Shown piece by piece: positions 12,801 through 23,878 of a stretch of 64,000 bases of DNA; the stretch's first letter is position 1; every line of letters begins with the position of its first letter. The position numbers and the translations under genes were made by a program. Source of the stretch: Paragordius varius (Eukaryota > Nematomorpha). Location: contig OZ176053.1 in assembly GCA_964247055.1 (NCBI GenBank), positions 11,904,001-11,968,000 of the forward strand. Reading direction: 5' to 3'. Below the pieces are notes generated by a model. That model ran no database searches and was not told the DNA's origin. It worked only from the letters and a program-made list of their open reading frames with translations.

Positions 12801-15800
12801 TTTGATTGATTAAAAATTGGATAAACTTTTTGAAAACGTAAACGAATAAATAAACTTTAATATATATAAATAATCAGTAAAAAAATTGAAATTATGCGTT
12901 GGCTAAATAAAATTAGCCGCAACAGTTTATTTTTTTTCTCACGAATGCAGTCGCATAAAAGACTAAAAAGATATGAAAAAATCACCTTTGGTTAGTATGA
13001 TATCATTTTTTATTCAGAAATATTTTTTTATTAGCACCTAATGAACACCTTTTCCCATTAAATTGGGTCAGTTTAAAATAAAATTATAATTCAATTAATT
13101 TCTAATACATAAAATTTCCCTTAATCGCTTATGGTCTGAATGCCTTATTTCAGTTATTTTTGAAAATTAAATGCAAATGATTTTGAAAAATAAAATTTTC
13201 CATTAATATATTTATATCTGAATTGCAATCAATCGGATTTTAAAATACAACGAATGAAAAATAAAAAAATCCGTTTTAGATTATATCTTTTGATGAAGCA
13301 ATAGTAAAATATTCTTTAATATAAATTTTTAGTTGAAAATGTTTTAGGTAAAACTTCATAAAAAAATGAAAATGTATTTAATAACGTCTAATAATATTTT
13401 TATTGATTTATAAAATGAAATTTTTCCATAGGCCGCGAAAATATCCTTAATGCTCGCATGCTTACTGCAAGAGTCGTGTTGGACACTCGTCTCCAAATTA
13501 AAGTTTAAAAAAGTAATACTTTCAAATTTTTAAATTAAAGCACAAACTTATTAATGCAAAATAACTAATTGGTGTTTATATATATATATATATATATATT
13601 TAAATATTATTTACAGATATTTTTATAGTGATATATATAGCCTTGAAATGTAATAATAATAAATAAATAAATAATAAAGTTACAATAATATTTTATACTG
13701 AAAAAAACACAATTTAAAATTGGTATTTAAAGGTTCAAATTCCAATTTCAGTAAAACAGTAAAAAGCGAAAAAAATTTCAAAATATTAAAGTATACATAA
13801 ATTATTTAATATCTATTAGATGTACTTACACATAAGAGAAACATCATTGGTTTTAAAGTTTTTTAGTTGGGAAATAGAGTAAAGATTTATATTTTTCACA
13901 TACTAGTGCAATAATTAAACAATTTTACATAACCAATAATATTTCTCTTTACTGGATGGATTATCATCAAAAATTTTAAATTTGCAAATTTTAAAACTGC
14001 AAGTTAAAATTGAAATTAAATGTGGTTTTTATATTATCTTGAATTGTATACTTGGTTAATATTTAAAATCATCAAAAATAATTATTTTTTATTATTCAAT
14101 TTATCATTATTCTAGTAGAGTTTTCAGTATAAATCAATAAAATGGGGAGAAAATATAAAGGTTTTCTTAGAAAAACAATAATTCCTTTTTTATAACCCTA
14201 CCTAAAAATAATCACAATTGGGGGGATTATCATCAAAAAATAATTAGGAAAAAAAATCATCTTCAAAAATTGCTTTTTTCCCAAACGAATGAGAACATTG
14301 TACCTACCAGCTTATTTCAAAAAATTAATAATTAATTAAATTTTTATTTAATATTCTTTCAAGTATAAAAGCATTGAGGGTGGAAATATAAAAAAAACCC
14401 TAACAAAAGCAAAAAATTATAAATGTAACTTAAATAAATATATGCAACAAGACAAATCAAACGGTTTATTAAAAATTGTATGATTATTATAATTTGATTT
14501 TTTGTTAAGTACAGTTTGTGTACCCTTCTAAGATTTTTTATTATATATATATATTAATATATATATTTGGATTTTTATCTAAAAACTATTTAATTTACTA
14601 TATCATTCATAATAGATGATTAAATATATGATATAGATTTTTGGCAAAGGGATTTTTCATTTATTTAATATTGTTAAAATAGGGTACAAATGCTAAAAAT
14701 AATCTTAAGGATGGATTAGTTAAACCAATGTTTAAAATTATATGAAAATACAATTGGATATTAAAAAAGACAAATTAATCAAAATTTTTGGAGAAAATAA
14801 TTATGACCCTTATGTTGAGTAAAATCAATACTGAAAAATAAATATCCCATAAATGTCACAAAATTTTATAATTTTGACATGATTAATTAATTTTTAATTA
14901 TATTTGCAGCATTGGAAAGTTTTTAGTTTGCAATTAAATGATTAAAAATTTATTCAATGGCATTTGAAAAAAAGTTAATACTAAATTTATATATTTAATT
15001 AAATATGTTTAACACTTCATTGCCTTTTCACTTTTTTGCTTTAGTTTACATTTTAGGGTAATTTTACATCCCTGAGCTCAATTTTGTAAATAAATTACAG
15101 TTTTAAAAATTATTTTAGTTAAAATTTAATTATCAAACTCTGTTTTCATGTATATGATAAAAAAAGCTTATATTTTTAACAGTTTTGTGACTTCTAAAGT
15201 CTAAAATTAAAACAGCTCCAAAACACGATTGAAACGAACAGCTGATATTAAAATCACTGTATATCAATTTTTTTCTGGTAAAATACAGACTGAAAGTTTT
15301 TGAGATTTAAATAGTATTATTTTTCAATAATAATATAAATTTAATAGCCTGTTGCATTAGCGACTATATAAAATTTGAGATAAATTTTAAAAAAATTTTT
15401 TTGTTTAATGCACCTAAAACTAAAAAAGCATATTTAGGGATTCAACTTAACTACTTTTTAGATATTAAAATTTCAAATGGTTCTAAATCTATTCCAAAAG
15501 GTAATGGAGTATTAAACGATATACTAACAAATAAAAATCAACATAATTACACAGAGGTGCAATTTAAAACATAAAGATTTGACTTATAATTAACTGTTTG
15601 CACTGTTCTGAATCCTTTGATATTCTACAAAGAATCTATTCCGACTTTTGTTTTCTTAACATTGAATATGTATTTAATAAATGATAAAACATTATGATTT
15701 TTCGCGTAAATATCTGTGTCAAGGAAAAGATTAAATACAGAAAAAACGTTTAAATCCATAAAATTTAAATTGACTTAAATTTCAATAAAAAAATATTTAT

Positions 15801-16268
15801 TAAAATTTCAAATTAATGTTTAAATAACAAATAATTTTTTATATTATATTATTGTTAAAAATTAATAATTAAATTATATGTGATAAAAATTAATAATTAA
15901 ATTATATATAATATTAATAAGGTGTGCCGATATAAACAAATATATAGGTAGATGGGCCAAGGTTAATTTAGAAAACCAAATGTGTATATTTAAAATGGAA
16001 ACATATACCCCAAAAAATATTTTTAGATATGTAAACATACTCGATGTATATTTGAATCGGTTATAAGTCTACGCTTTCCCATAAGAAATGCGGCCTTATC
16101 GCGTAAGCTTGGTGGTAATTTTTCGATAGCATCTTCAAATAGATCCAAATGGTTTAATATCACATTTAATGATCTATTAATAAAATTGAATTTTGTAATG
16201 AAAGAATATATTTATAAAAATATTTTTTACTCGGATAAAAGGGAAAATCTATCAAGAGAAATCATCAT
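9824..16268 (-). CDS. AMN1: AMN1 homolog (leucine-rich-repeat protein), six exons
   Basis: Exons read on the minus strand: 16268-16231, 16173-16041, 11972-11771, 11171-10960, 10350-10294 and 9946-9824. Together they give 765 nt, in phase throughout, for 254 residues (human AMN1 has about 258). The N-terminal exons encode a stretch with IEKLPPSLRDKAAFL and LITDSNIHR, matching the AMN1 N-terminus. Exon 3 continues ILHPGTLEIDLSQCYITD. Exons 4-6 carry cysteine-containing LRRs such as CDSVTDAVISSLAKNCKHL and GCVNLTDEAVEALV. Budding-yeast Amn1 antagonises the mitotic-exit network; the role in animals is poorly defined. The start is the first of two ATGs (16268 or 16265). Introns are 57, 4068, 599, 609 and 347 nt. 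The C-terminus is shorter than usual, ending soon after DCPLMT. The donor of exon 3 (GTAAAA at 11770) is the least certain junction. AMN1 is divergent from UBE2G2. Confidence 0.85.
11248..11682. repeat. Inverted-repeat miniature element interrupted by a hAT MITE
   Basis: Two 29-nt arms, 11248-11276 and 11654-11682, are near-perfect reverse complements (CTAGTTTTTCATTA outward, GCCAGATAG inward). They bracket the hAT MITE at 11313-11592. The short spacer left after removing that MITE suggests an older foldback or MITE inside AMN1 intron 3. No target duplication was recognised, so the superfamily is open. Confidence 0.6.
11313..11592 (+). mobile_element. hAT-type MITE in AMN1 intron 3
   Basis: 280 bp with 14-bp terminal inverted repeats (CGGGGGCGTCCAAC at the left; the right end reads as CAAGGGCGTCCAAC on the opposite strand). 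It is flanked by the 8-bp duplications GCTTAAAG (11305-11312) and GTTTAAAG (11593-11600), one mismatch. Eight-base duplications and a C-A-rich GGGCGTCC end are typical of hAT elements. It has no coding capacity. A diverged relative lies at 35856-36161 in the opposite orientation. Confidence 0.85.
14900..15560. repeat. Copy of dispersed repeat R1 inside AMN1 intron 2
   Basis: This part of the 4-kb intron aligns by eye with 62640-63170. Shared blocks include AACACTTCATT, CAATTTTGTAAATA and ACAGCTCCAAAACACG in the same order and spacing. Related copies lie at about 29790-31930, 36320-38500 and 61650-63810. The rest of intron 2 (about 11973-14900 and 15560-16040) is plain AT-rich DNA with a (TA)n run near 13577 and no exon that I could recognise. 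Confidence 0.6.
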
Positions 16269-17450
16269 GTTTGCGCTGGGTAGCGATTTTTGGCATTTAA
16301 ACAAAAATTATCATATGGTAAAAACATAATAAATGTTTGTAACATATCCATATGTATAATTACACATATTAACTATAAATATTATGTAAATAGCAATTTA
16401 GATAGAAACAGATTTATCAAATAAATCTAATCTTTACACACAGAGCAATGTTACTTTAATATTAAATAAAAAATAATATTAAAGAAAAATAATTATTTTC
16501 TAATCTATATATGTATAAAAATAGAAAATGCTTGCTTTGTGATCTGGTACAGGAAAAACGGTAGACCCTATCAAATCCAAATATCAAAAAAATATAATCA
16601 TTAATGAATGCCCCGACAATAGCTTCGCCCTTTTTTTGAAATAGGCCCCCAGTTCGGGCCCACCCCGTATGAAAAACGGGTTTTTTTGAAAACCCAAGTC
16701 CACAAAAATCGTGTCTTTGAGACAATTTTCTGTAGAACGTGTTGGACCATTCAATTTCAAATATGATTTTTGTTTACTTATTTTCGATTGCGCTGAACAC
16801 AGTCTGGTCACATTTTTGATTTAGGCCCTCTTTTTACCCGCTACCCCCGTAAAATGCCATTCCTTTCCCCCCAGAAGTCCGAAGGACTTCCTCGGGCTGG
16901 GTAGCAGTACGAGATTCACGCTAGTAATTTATAAAAAATTACCATCCTCCGCTTAATAAAACAGGCAAATTATATTATGATCCAAAAAAATTAATTTACA
17001 AACATTAAGATTTGGTGGCATTTTCAAATTAAGTGTTTTAATCGGATTTACCTTTCGGACCACGTAAAATCCAAAAGCGTTTATAACATAGAAGAAAAGT
17101 TTATAAATTAATTATACCAACTAACACAATATCTAAACTCTTTTTAAATGTTCCGTCTAAAATGAAATCATGATTCAACTCAGAAAATATATATTAAGGA
17201 CATTCACAAATCTCATTCAAGTTTAGTCTTTGTAATTAAAAATACAGTCTTTTAGTGCAGGATTCAAATATTTTAGAAAAATAATATTAAAGTTATGCTC
17301 ATAACTATAATGAAAACATTTGGATATGTTGTCGAATAGTAAGAGTTGAATTTCAAAAACTTCACACTGATTGGCACTCTTTTTAATATAAATCGCCATG
17401 TTTATTTTAAATATATACTAAAACTACCCCAAGTTATTACTCTAAATTTT
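16269..17450. other. Intergenic region with a GC-richer unclassified repeat island
   Basis: Lies between the divergent AMN1 and UBE2G2 genes, so their promoters should be here or in 17929-18128. Most is AT-rich. About 16540-16920 is distinctly GC-richer, with homopolymer runs and a perfect 7-bp hairpin (GAAGTCC-GAA-GGACTTC, 16874-16890). Open frames on its minus strand have no recognisable domain. It looks like a fragment of a repeat, but neither termini nor family were identified. Confidence 0.4.
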
Positions 17451-17454
17451 TTAG

Positions 17455-17928
17455 GTGATACAAGATCACGAGAGTTTAAAATACCCCATTGGAATTCATT
17501 TCTGTCCTTCGATTCACATTGGAGAAGTTGGATACACCAGGTCTGTTAAAAATTAATTCAAAGATACTTCAATTAATTATTCAGAGCTAAAACTCCATAA
17601 TAATATATATATATATAAGATGTTTCCATGAGCTAAATATATTATTTTTCTCTTTTTATTAATGTTAAATATCATTTTAATAAAAAAGCTAGCTTAATTT
17701 TAATAGAATCAAATAAAACGATTTTGCAAAATTTAAAAATAAAGCCCAAATATTTGATATGAAAAATTTTCTCAAAACTAAATTTTATTTAAATATTTTT
17801 GCTTATATATACAATATTTTATAGTATCGACGCATAAATTTGAATAAGAACCGGTTATTTCAATAATTTTTTAAAAATATCAATTTAAAAATAGTCTGGG
17901 GTTAGATATTCAGATTCGAATCAAAATG
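17455..17928. mobile_element. Eroded piggyBac-like MITE
   Basis: Diverged relative of the element at 47418-47997. Both share the subterminal block TCCTTCGATTCA near the left end, GTTGGATAC and CCAGG after it, and a right end with TCTGGGGT followed by GAATC. The right side ends at a TTAA (17929-17932), as piggyBac-type targets do. The left limit is worn and uncertain. Confidence 0.55.
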
Positions 17929-18128
17929 TTAAACCATCATAATAAGCCTAAATCTACAAACACTGCCCTCGTTTTCACAAAACCTAAAATTTATAAAAGC
18001 TCAGAATATATTTATTTTAAGTGAGAGATTTTAAAAGCAACTATATGCTAAGGATTATATGCATTAAAAAGCCAATATTTCACATGTTTTAACCCTTGAT
18101 TATCTGTTGCACATAGTAATTAAAAATT

Positions 18129-19706
18129 ATGTCAGGTTCAGCATTGAGAAGGTTGATGGCTGAGTACAAGCGTATTTTATAAGTAATATTAGAGCTTACA
18201 ATTAACCCACCCGAAGGTATAATTGCCGGGCCTGTTAGTGAAGATGATTTTTTTGAATGGGAAGCACTTATTATGTAAGTTTTATTTTTATCTGGACATG
18301 TAAAAATGCCTTTTCTAATATCCATTAGATTATAAAATATTTAATAATTGTCTTATGCATAAGCTTAGTTATGCGATCATTCATGAATTTTCATGCAAGA
18401 TTTTGATTGCACAATGTTATGGTATTTTTTGTGCTAACCTAATTTATTATGATTGGAAGTATTAGCGTTACGTTAGTTAATATAATGATTGTGCCTAATT
18501 TAAATGTCAACTTTTTTCATATTTCACAAATCAATTAAATTTTTTAAATAACGTTTTTGAAATACGTTTTCTAATTGGAAATATGGATTATATTTTTTAT
18601 GTAAAATACATTAGCGGCCCCGAAGGCACACCATTTGAAGGAGGTGTATTTCCCACAAAATTATATTTCCCCACAGATTATCCGCTTAGCCCGCCAAAGA
18701 TGGTTTTTACATGTGAAATGTTTCATCCTAATAGTAAATCCATTTATATATATAATTAATCCATAAATGTCATTTATAATATAGACTTGCAATATATAGT
18801 ATACTTTTGATATTATACCATTTTTCAAATTTTTGTAACAAATAGATTTTAATCATTAAATGAGTAAACAAAATATTTAGTGTTTATTTTAAATGATTTT
18901 TATATTTAGTTTACAAAGATGGGAAAGTTTGTATTTCAATACTTCATTCCCCGGGAGATGATCCCATGGGCTACGAATCTAGCGCAGAACGTTGGAGTCC
19001 AGTTCAAAGCATTGAAAAAATTTTACTTTCAGTCATAAGCATGCTTGCAGGTTTTTTAACATTTTGTACGGAGGAAATATTTTATTTAAATTAAATCAAA
19101 GTCAAACATCTCTTAGACAGGGGATACACAAAAAGGCAATACTGAACTGAGTTGATCAGCTTCATTAATTGTCACGTAGATATATAAATTTGCTAATATA
19201 TATTGAAGGTATGATCAATTTAGAGTTTTTAGATTACCAAAAATGATTATTTAATGGTGCGAATACGATCCTTTATAGATAAAAAATTTAATATTAGCTG
19301 GGAATAACAGGTATTTTTATTAAACTTGTACAAACTATTATAGTTCAAAGAAGGAATTAATAATTGATAAAATAATGTTGAAAGTTACATCGATTCTTTT
19401 AAAATCAGGATATAAACAAGGGTGTCAACCCAAAATAGTATCCGCAAAACGAGCTTTGAATGATATATTTTTTATTAACGAAGATTATATCAAAATTTTT
19501 CCTAATAATATAATTTAGTGAAGAAATACGGCAAACAATATGTTTAACATTTTATATTTATGTGAAATAAATACATTTTTTGTACGGTAGAACCTAATGA
19601 TGAAAGTGCCGCGAACGTAGATGCTGCCAAAATGTGGAGAGAAGACAGGAACGCCTTCATTGAACGAGCACAAAAAATTGTCAAATCTACTTTGGGATTG
19701 TCATGA
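18129..19706 (+). CDS. UBE2G2: Ubiquitin-conjugating enzyme E2 G2 (Ubc7 family), five exons
   Basis: Exons: 18129-18171, 18193-18274, 18615-18733, 18910-19050 and 19591-19706. They total 501 nt and encode 166 residues; human UBE2G2 has 165. The protein starts [15 protein letters not shown] and continues [13 protein letters not shown]. It holds [18 protein letters not shown], then the catalytic cysteine in [20 protein letters not shown], with the acidic loop insertion typical of G-type E2s, and [12 protein letters not shown]. It ends [10 protein letters not shown]. The enzyme passes ubiquitin to substrates with RING ligases; in other animals UBE2G2 serves endoplasmic-reticulum-associated degradation. 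Introns are 21, 340, 176 and 540 nt, all GT-AG. The first is only 21 nt, and reading through it gives a stop at once, so it must be removed. An AATAAA lies 80 bases past the stop. Confidence 0.95.
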
Positions 19707-19786
19707 CACAACTCGTTACATATATCCTACAATTTATTTATAACATATACACATACTAATAATGCTAGCTTATGTTCCTACAAGCC

Positions 19787-19792
19787 AATAAA
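19787..19792 (+). promoter_or_regulatory. Candidate polyadenylation signal of UBE2G2
   Basis: The first canonical AATAAA after the UBE2G2 stop, 80 bases downstream. The hexamer is common by chance in DNA this AT-rich, so its use is inferred from position alone. Confidence 0.45.
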
Positions 19793-20970
19793 TAATTTAT
19801 GTTAGATAAAAGCTAAGTTTGATTTATAATTAACATATAGTCTTACATATATGTGGCAATTATTTATTTATCATTACTCTGTACTTTAGAAGTAAAAATC
19901 AACAATTTTATTAATGTATTTATTCTATAGCTTACAACACAAATGTATAAAAACCGATTAATTGAAATTTACTGATGTATAACTTTATAATAATACATTT
20001 TATTTGTAAATGAGTAAGACCTGGTACTCACCAAAAAATTTAAAGATCCGCAAAAAATATTTATCTTGTCTTAATTGACACATTTGCAGATACTGAAAAA
20101 GTACCAAAAAACTTAATAAGCAATTAAGGACCATAAAACACTTTTAGGGCGGCGGTTTGACCACCACTGGGTTACTCGATGAGTGTACCCAAATGGAAAA
20201 CTTAATTTTTAACTGAAAAGTATACATTAATTGCAGAGATTAACCAAGTGCTTTAATGAAAAAAAATATAGACAGCTACAAACTGTTTTAAATTATTAAA
20301 AATATCGAAGGATTTAAACATAAAGATGGGATTTTTAGATAAATTTTAAGATTGAAATTATCGGTGACATACATAAAATATGCTAAAACCTCTATAAAAT
20401 ATAGGTCGATATTATGGCTCAAATGAACCTAAAATAAGGGCATAATTTTTGTATTTATTTTTTAATAATCATATATATGTGCAACTGTATACTTAAAGGC
20501 AGGGCGGTTAATAACCAGAAAAAATATTTAAAATATACCAGGATAAAACATATTTTTTAGATCATTTTAAGAGACTCAAAAAGCATTGCTCATACGGAAA
20601 AATTTACCATTATCAATTTGATATTGATGGAATAATATAAAGAACTTGATTTAAAACCGTTTTATCAGAAAATTGTGTTTCAACTCTTTCTTAAAAAGCA
20701 AAAATACATGCCTTAAAATCCTCTCTCATTTTTATGAAACAAAAAGGTCAAAATATGCGGTGTTGTGATTTTAAAAATATTTAAAATTAAAGCAATTAAA
20801 TTAAAATATTTATTCAGTCAAATATATTTATGAATATAAATTTTCCATCAACCTAAAATATAAATATAATATAGAGATTTATAAATATATATAAAATCAG
20901 CTATAAAATTTAATCATGTATCAGTGAATGGAACAACTTTTTCATCATTTGTATAAAGATATTAAGTATC
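19793..20970. other. Intergenic DNA between convergent UBE2G2 and RPS26
   Basis: AT-rich and without a recognisable gene. Around 20011-20165 there is a possible worn hAT remnant: the right side ends GTTTGACCACCACTGG, the mirror of a common hAT end, but no matching target duplication was found. The rest resembles diverged dispersed-repeat sequence. Confidence 0.4.
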
Positions 20971-21357
20971 TCAACCTTTTCTCCCCTGTGTTGGTCTCCC
21001 GGCTCCAAACCTTCGAACAGGTATTCTCAATTTCCTTGCTTCCCTAGATCTGTTTCTTACAACTTTAGAATGGATAGCGCATGAAACACAATAATTTAAT
21101 TTTGCATACAATTTAGGCAATACATAAGCTAAATAATAAATATATTAAATACTGTTGTAAACACTGGCTGATTGTATATCTCTGACAGCTGCAGCCTCAA
21201 CGATATTTCGAATAATAAATTTTTTTATGGCTTTATCTTTTGGAACACAACGAGCGCAATTCGTGCATCTAGCCGATGAAACATGTCCTCGACCCTTTTT
21301 ACTTCTTCCATGATTTCTTCTTTTAACCGTCTAAGAATTAGGTAAAACTTAAACCAT
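20971..21357 (-). CDS. RPS26: 40S ribosomal protein S26, three exons with 24-nt introns
   Basis: Exons on the minus strand: 21357-21355 (the ATG only), 21330-21153 and 21128-20971. They total 339 nt and encode 112 residues; human RPS26 has 115. The protein reads [18 protein letters not shown], then the zinc-binding CTNCARC, then [10 protein letters not shown] and [11 protein letters not shown]. After the second intron come [20 protein letters not shown] with the second cysteine pair, [11 protein letters not shown], and a basic tail ending QGRKG. It is a component of the small ribosomal subunit near the mRNA exit channel. Both introns are 24 nt with GT...TTAG ends. The first directly follows the start codon, as in vertebrate RPS26 genes. 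The gene is convergent with UBE2G2. Confidence 0.95.
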
Positions 21358-22560
21358 GAGGTGAGGAAATCAAAATAACCGTGCAATATATTGTAATATG
21401 CTGAAAAATTTTTGCATAAGGACTTATATTAAATTATCAAAAGCATTTTATTTATTTTCACTTTATAACCTTTTCGTTTTTGAGGAATACATTAGAAGCT
21501 TTGTAAGATAAAACTGGCAAATAAAATCCTAATATAAGTTTAAATTTAAAATTCACAAACATTGTTCATCAGAACACTTAATGATTTGGTAGTTTTATAT
21601 CCCAAAGCGACTTAATTAATATCTCAAAAGGAAACGTCTTATACTGAATTTAATAAGATAGCGTTTTAGGCGCAAATTAGACATAAAAATTTCCTTAAAT
21701 TTAAAATTGTAAAAAATTTTCATACATAATTTTTTTATCCACTTTTTAATCGCTAAAATATAAATAAATGTATATTATAAAAAATGTAAATAATTAATTT
21801 TAAAACTTTCTGGTAGCCAAAACCTGATATATATTGCTGAAAATAAATTGTTTAATTCAATCCTTTTTTAAGATGTCCCAATTTTAGAATCCAGAAGTCA
21901 CAAAAGTATAATAAATTTTTTTTCTAATGAAGCCGAAAAATGCTTAATAATTAAAATTTTAAACATAAGTTTAAAGGTTTATATCAAGATTGAGTTCAAC
22001 ACCCCAATCGCGGTCAAAAAAGTCACAAGGTTATAAAATATTAAAAAGCTTATATTTTTATAAAATATCTGCTATATTCCAATATCAAGTAGTACTTACA
22101 ATCGCGGTCAAAAAAGTCACAAGGTTATAAAATGTTAAAAAGCTTATATTTTTATAAAATATCTGCTATATTCCAATATCAAGTAGTACTTACTTGAAGA
22201 AAACACCTAATTTCAACATGACAATATTTTGATGCACAACATGATCATTTATTTACCAATTTTATTTGCAATAAAAATGGCGAAACGAGTCATGATGATT
22301 TTAAAAATTACATACTCTGTTACATCAAACTATAGAAATAAAATTTCTTTTACCCCAAATTAAAAATATTAAATATCGCCAGAAATAAATGCAGCAAATA
22401 AAATAATTTATAAAGATATGTAAACATAATCTGCCCCAAAATAGTTATATATAAAATAGTAATAAATGTGAAATATTTATTTACTTGGGACAAAAATTGT
22501 GCAAATTATTAATCTATTTTATAGATGGTAGACCACAAAAAATCCCGCTTATATAAATAT
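21358..22560. other. Intergenic repeats, including an inverted R1-like copy
   Basis: No gene is seen. The stretch around 21840-21960, read on the minus strand, shares TTTTGTGACTTCT and following blocks with R1 copies at 15185 and 62810, so a diverged inverted R1 fragment is likely. The promoter of RPS26 should lie just above 21357, but no clear core element stands out. Confidence 0.4.
22005..22192. repeat. Two-copy tandem duplication, 94-bp unit
   Basis: Units 22005-22098 and 22099-22192 both begin CAATCGCGGTC and end AGTAGTACTTA. They differ at about one base by eye, so the duplication is recent. Confidence 0.9.
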
Positions 22561-23870
22561 TGTTATAAGATATATATCAAGATATCATGGTCATTTAGGT
22601 TTTGGCCCTTACGAGGGAATTAAGAAAATTATTTACATTTTTCTGTTAACTGCTTCATATCAGAAAATAGCATAATTCGCCCAGATTTTTAATAAATAAT
22701 TTTTGGTGAACGGTTAATGCTATATACTAAAAAATATCATACACTTATAAAAAGCAAAACAATTTTTATAATTTTTTTGGATGAGGGCCCCAAAAGTTCG
22801 TTATTTTTTCATTTGATATTGTCTTTAAAGGTTAGTTTACTTTCAAATTTTGGTTTTTTATAAAAAAACAAGATTTATATTTGACATAAATTTGAAGACA
22901 AGGTGTTTTTGTTTTTTATCGTATCCATCATGCTGCAAAATAAAATTAAGTAGGCTTGAAATTTCGCTAAAAATAAAATTTTTGTAAAAAGTATATGTTT
23001 TTAAAAATATTTTTAGTTGATATTTAGCATTTCAAATTTTATTATCGCGCAATCCCGGCGTTTTTGCGTTTATTTTAATATCACAGTCCATTTTTCGTGA
23101 GCAAAAAAAATTGGAGCTTTCGGAGCTCCCGTCTAAAAATTCTAGTATTTTAAAATATTGTTTTGCCTTTTATAGGTAGTTTATGATATATATTAGTGAT
23201 ATTTTTTGGAATGAAGAATTTAGCTGTCACCAAATAAGTTTTATATAAAAAAATTTGCTCAATTTTGCCATTTTCTTAAATGACCACCTACCAAAAAAGT
23301 GTAAATAACTTGCTTATATCACTCGTAGAGGCCAAAAGCACAATGATAATCCTGATACATTTTAGAATATATATGTTAACAAGTTATTTTTTGTGGCACA
23401 GTGTTATATAAAGAAAGCATATTATCTTAAACCTTTTATTACCGTTTCCATCGTGTCTCAAAATAGTATGAGGTAAGGTTTAACAAAATTTTGCCCCAAT
23501 TTTTAAGCAAGATATCATTTTTGTGGAAAAAAATTCTTTATATCACATTTTAGGATATGTTTAGAATTTAAGTCCCGCAATCTCGTTTTCCGCTTATTTT
23601 AAGATAACTTGTGCATTTAAGAGCGAAAAATATGAGACTAGCCCACATCTAAAGATAAATTTTTTTAAAAATATTGTTTTGCTTTTTATATGTAGTTTAT
23701 AAAAATTTAGTGATATTATTTATAAAGCCGCCAGCTTTCACCAAAAATTATTTAAGAAAATGCGCAAATTTTGCCATTTTCCGAAATGGAGCACTTACCA
23801 TAAAATGATAATATCTTTCTTTTATCACTCGTATGATCAAACTAGTTTTCTAAAAATAGACGCTAAAATA
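22560..23870. repeat. One and a half copies of inverted-repeat element R2
   Basis: Same family as 33275-34363. The shared outer block is ATCATGG...TTTGGCCCTTACGAG, then TTATTTAC, a block reading CATATCAGAAAATGGC, and AAAAAGCAAAACAA. One copy runs to about 23401. A second right half (about 23405-23870) repeats the inverted blocks CCACTTACCA and ATCACTCGTA. The whole abuts the foldback element at 23879. Confidence 0.6.
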
Positions 23871-23878
23871 CAAGCATA

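Noticed and set aside
12900-12965. Possible short AMN1 exon on the minus strand with acceptor-like and donor-like edges
   Set aside because: The phase is already continuous between the exons at 16041 and 11972, and the encoded residues do not match any part of AMN1.
13577-13600. (TA)n runs here and near 27705, 30607, 56093, 57527 and 58103
   Set aside because: Ordinary microsatellites in AT-rich DNA. None is positioned to suggest a function.
16462-16811. Two overlapping minus-strand frames of 75-87 codons
   Set aside because: They lie in the unclassified GC-richer island, overlap each other in different frames, and show no domain. They are probably repeat-derived noise.
17041-17085. Minus-strand segment ending in a good donor (GTAAAT), possibly a 5' untranslated exon of AMN1
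   Set aside because: No independent evidence such as a matching acceptor or start site. It cannot be separated from chance without transcripts.
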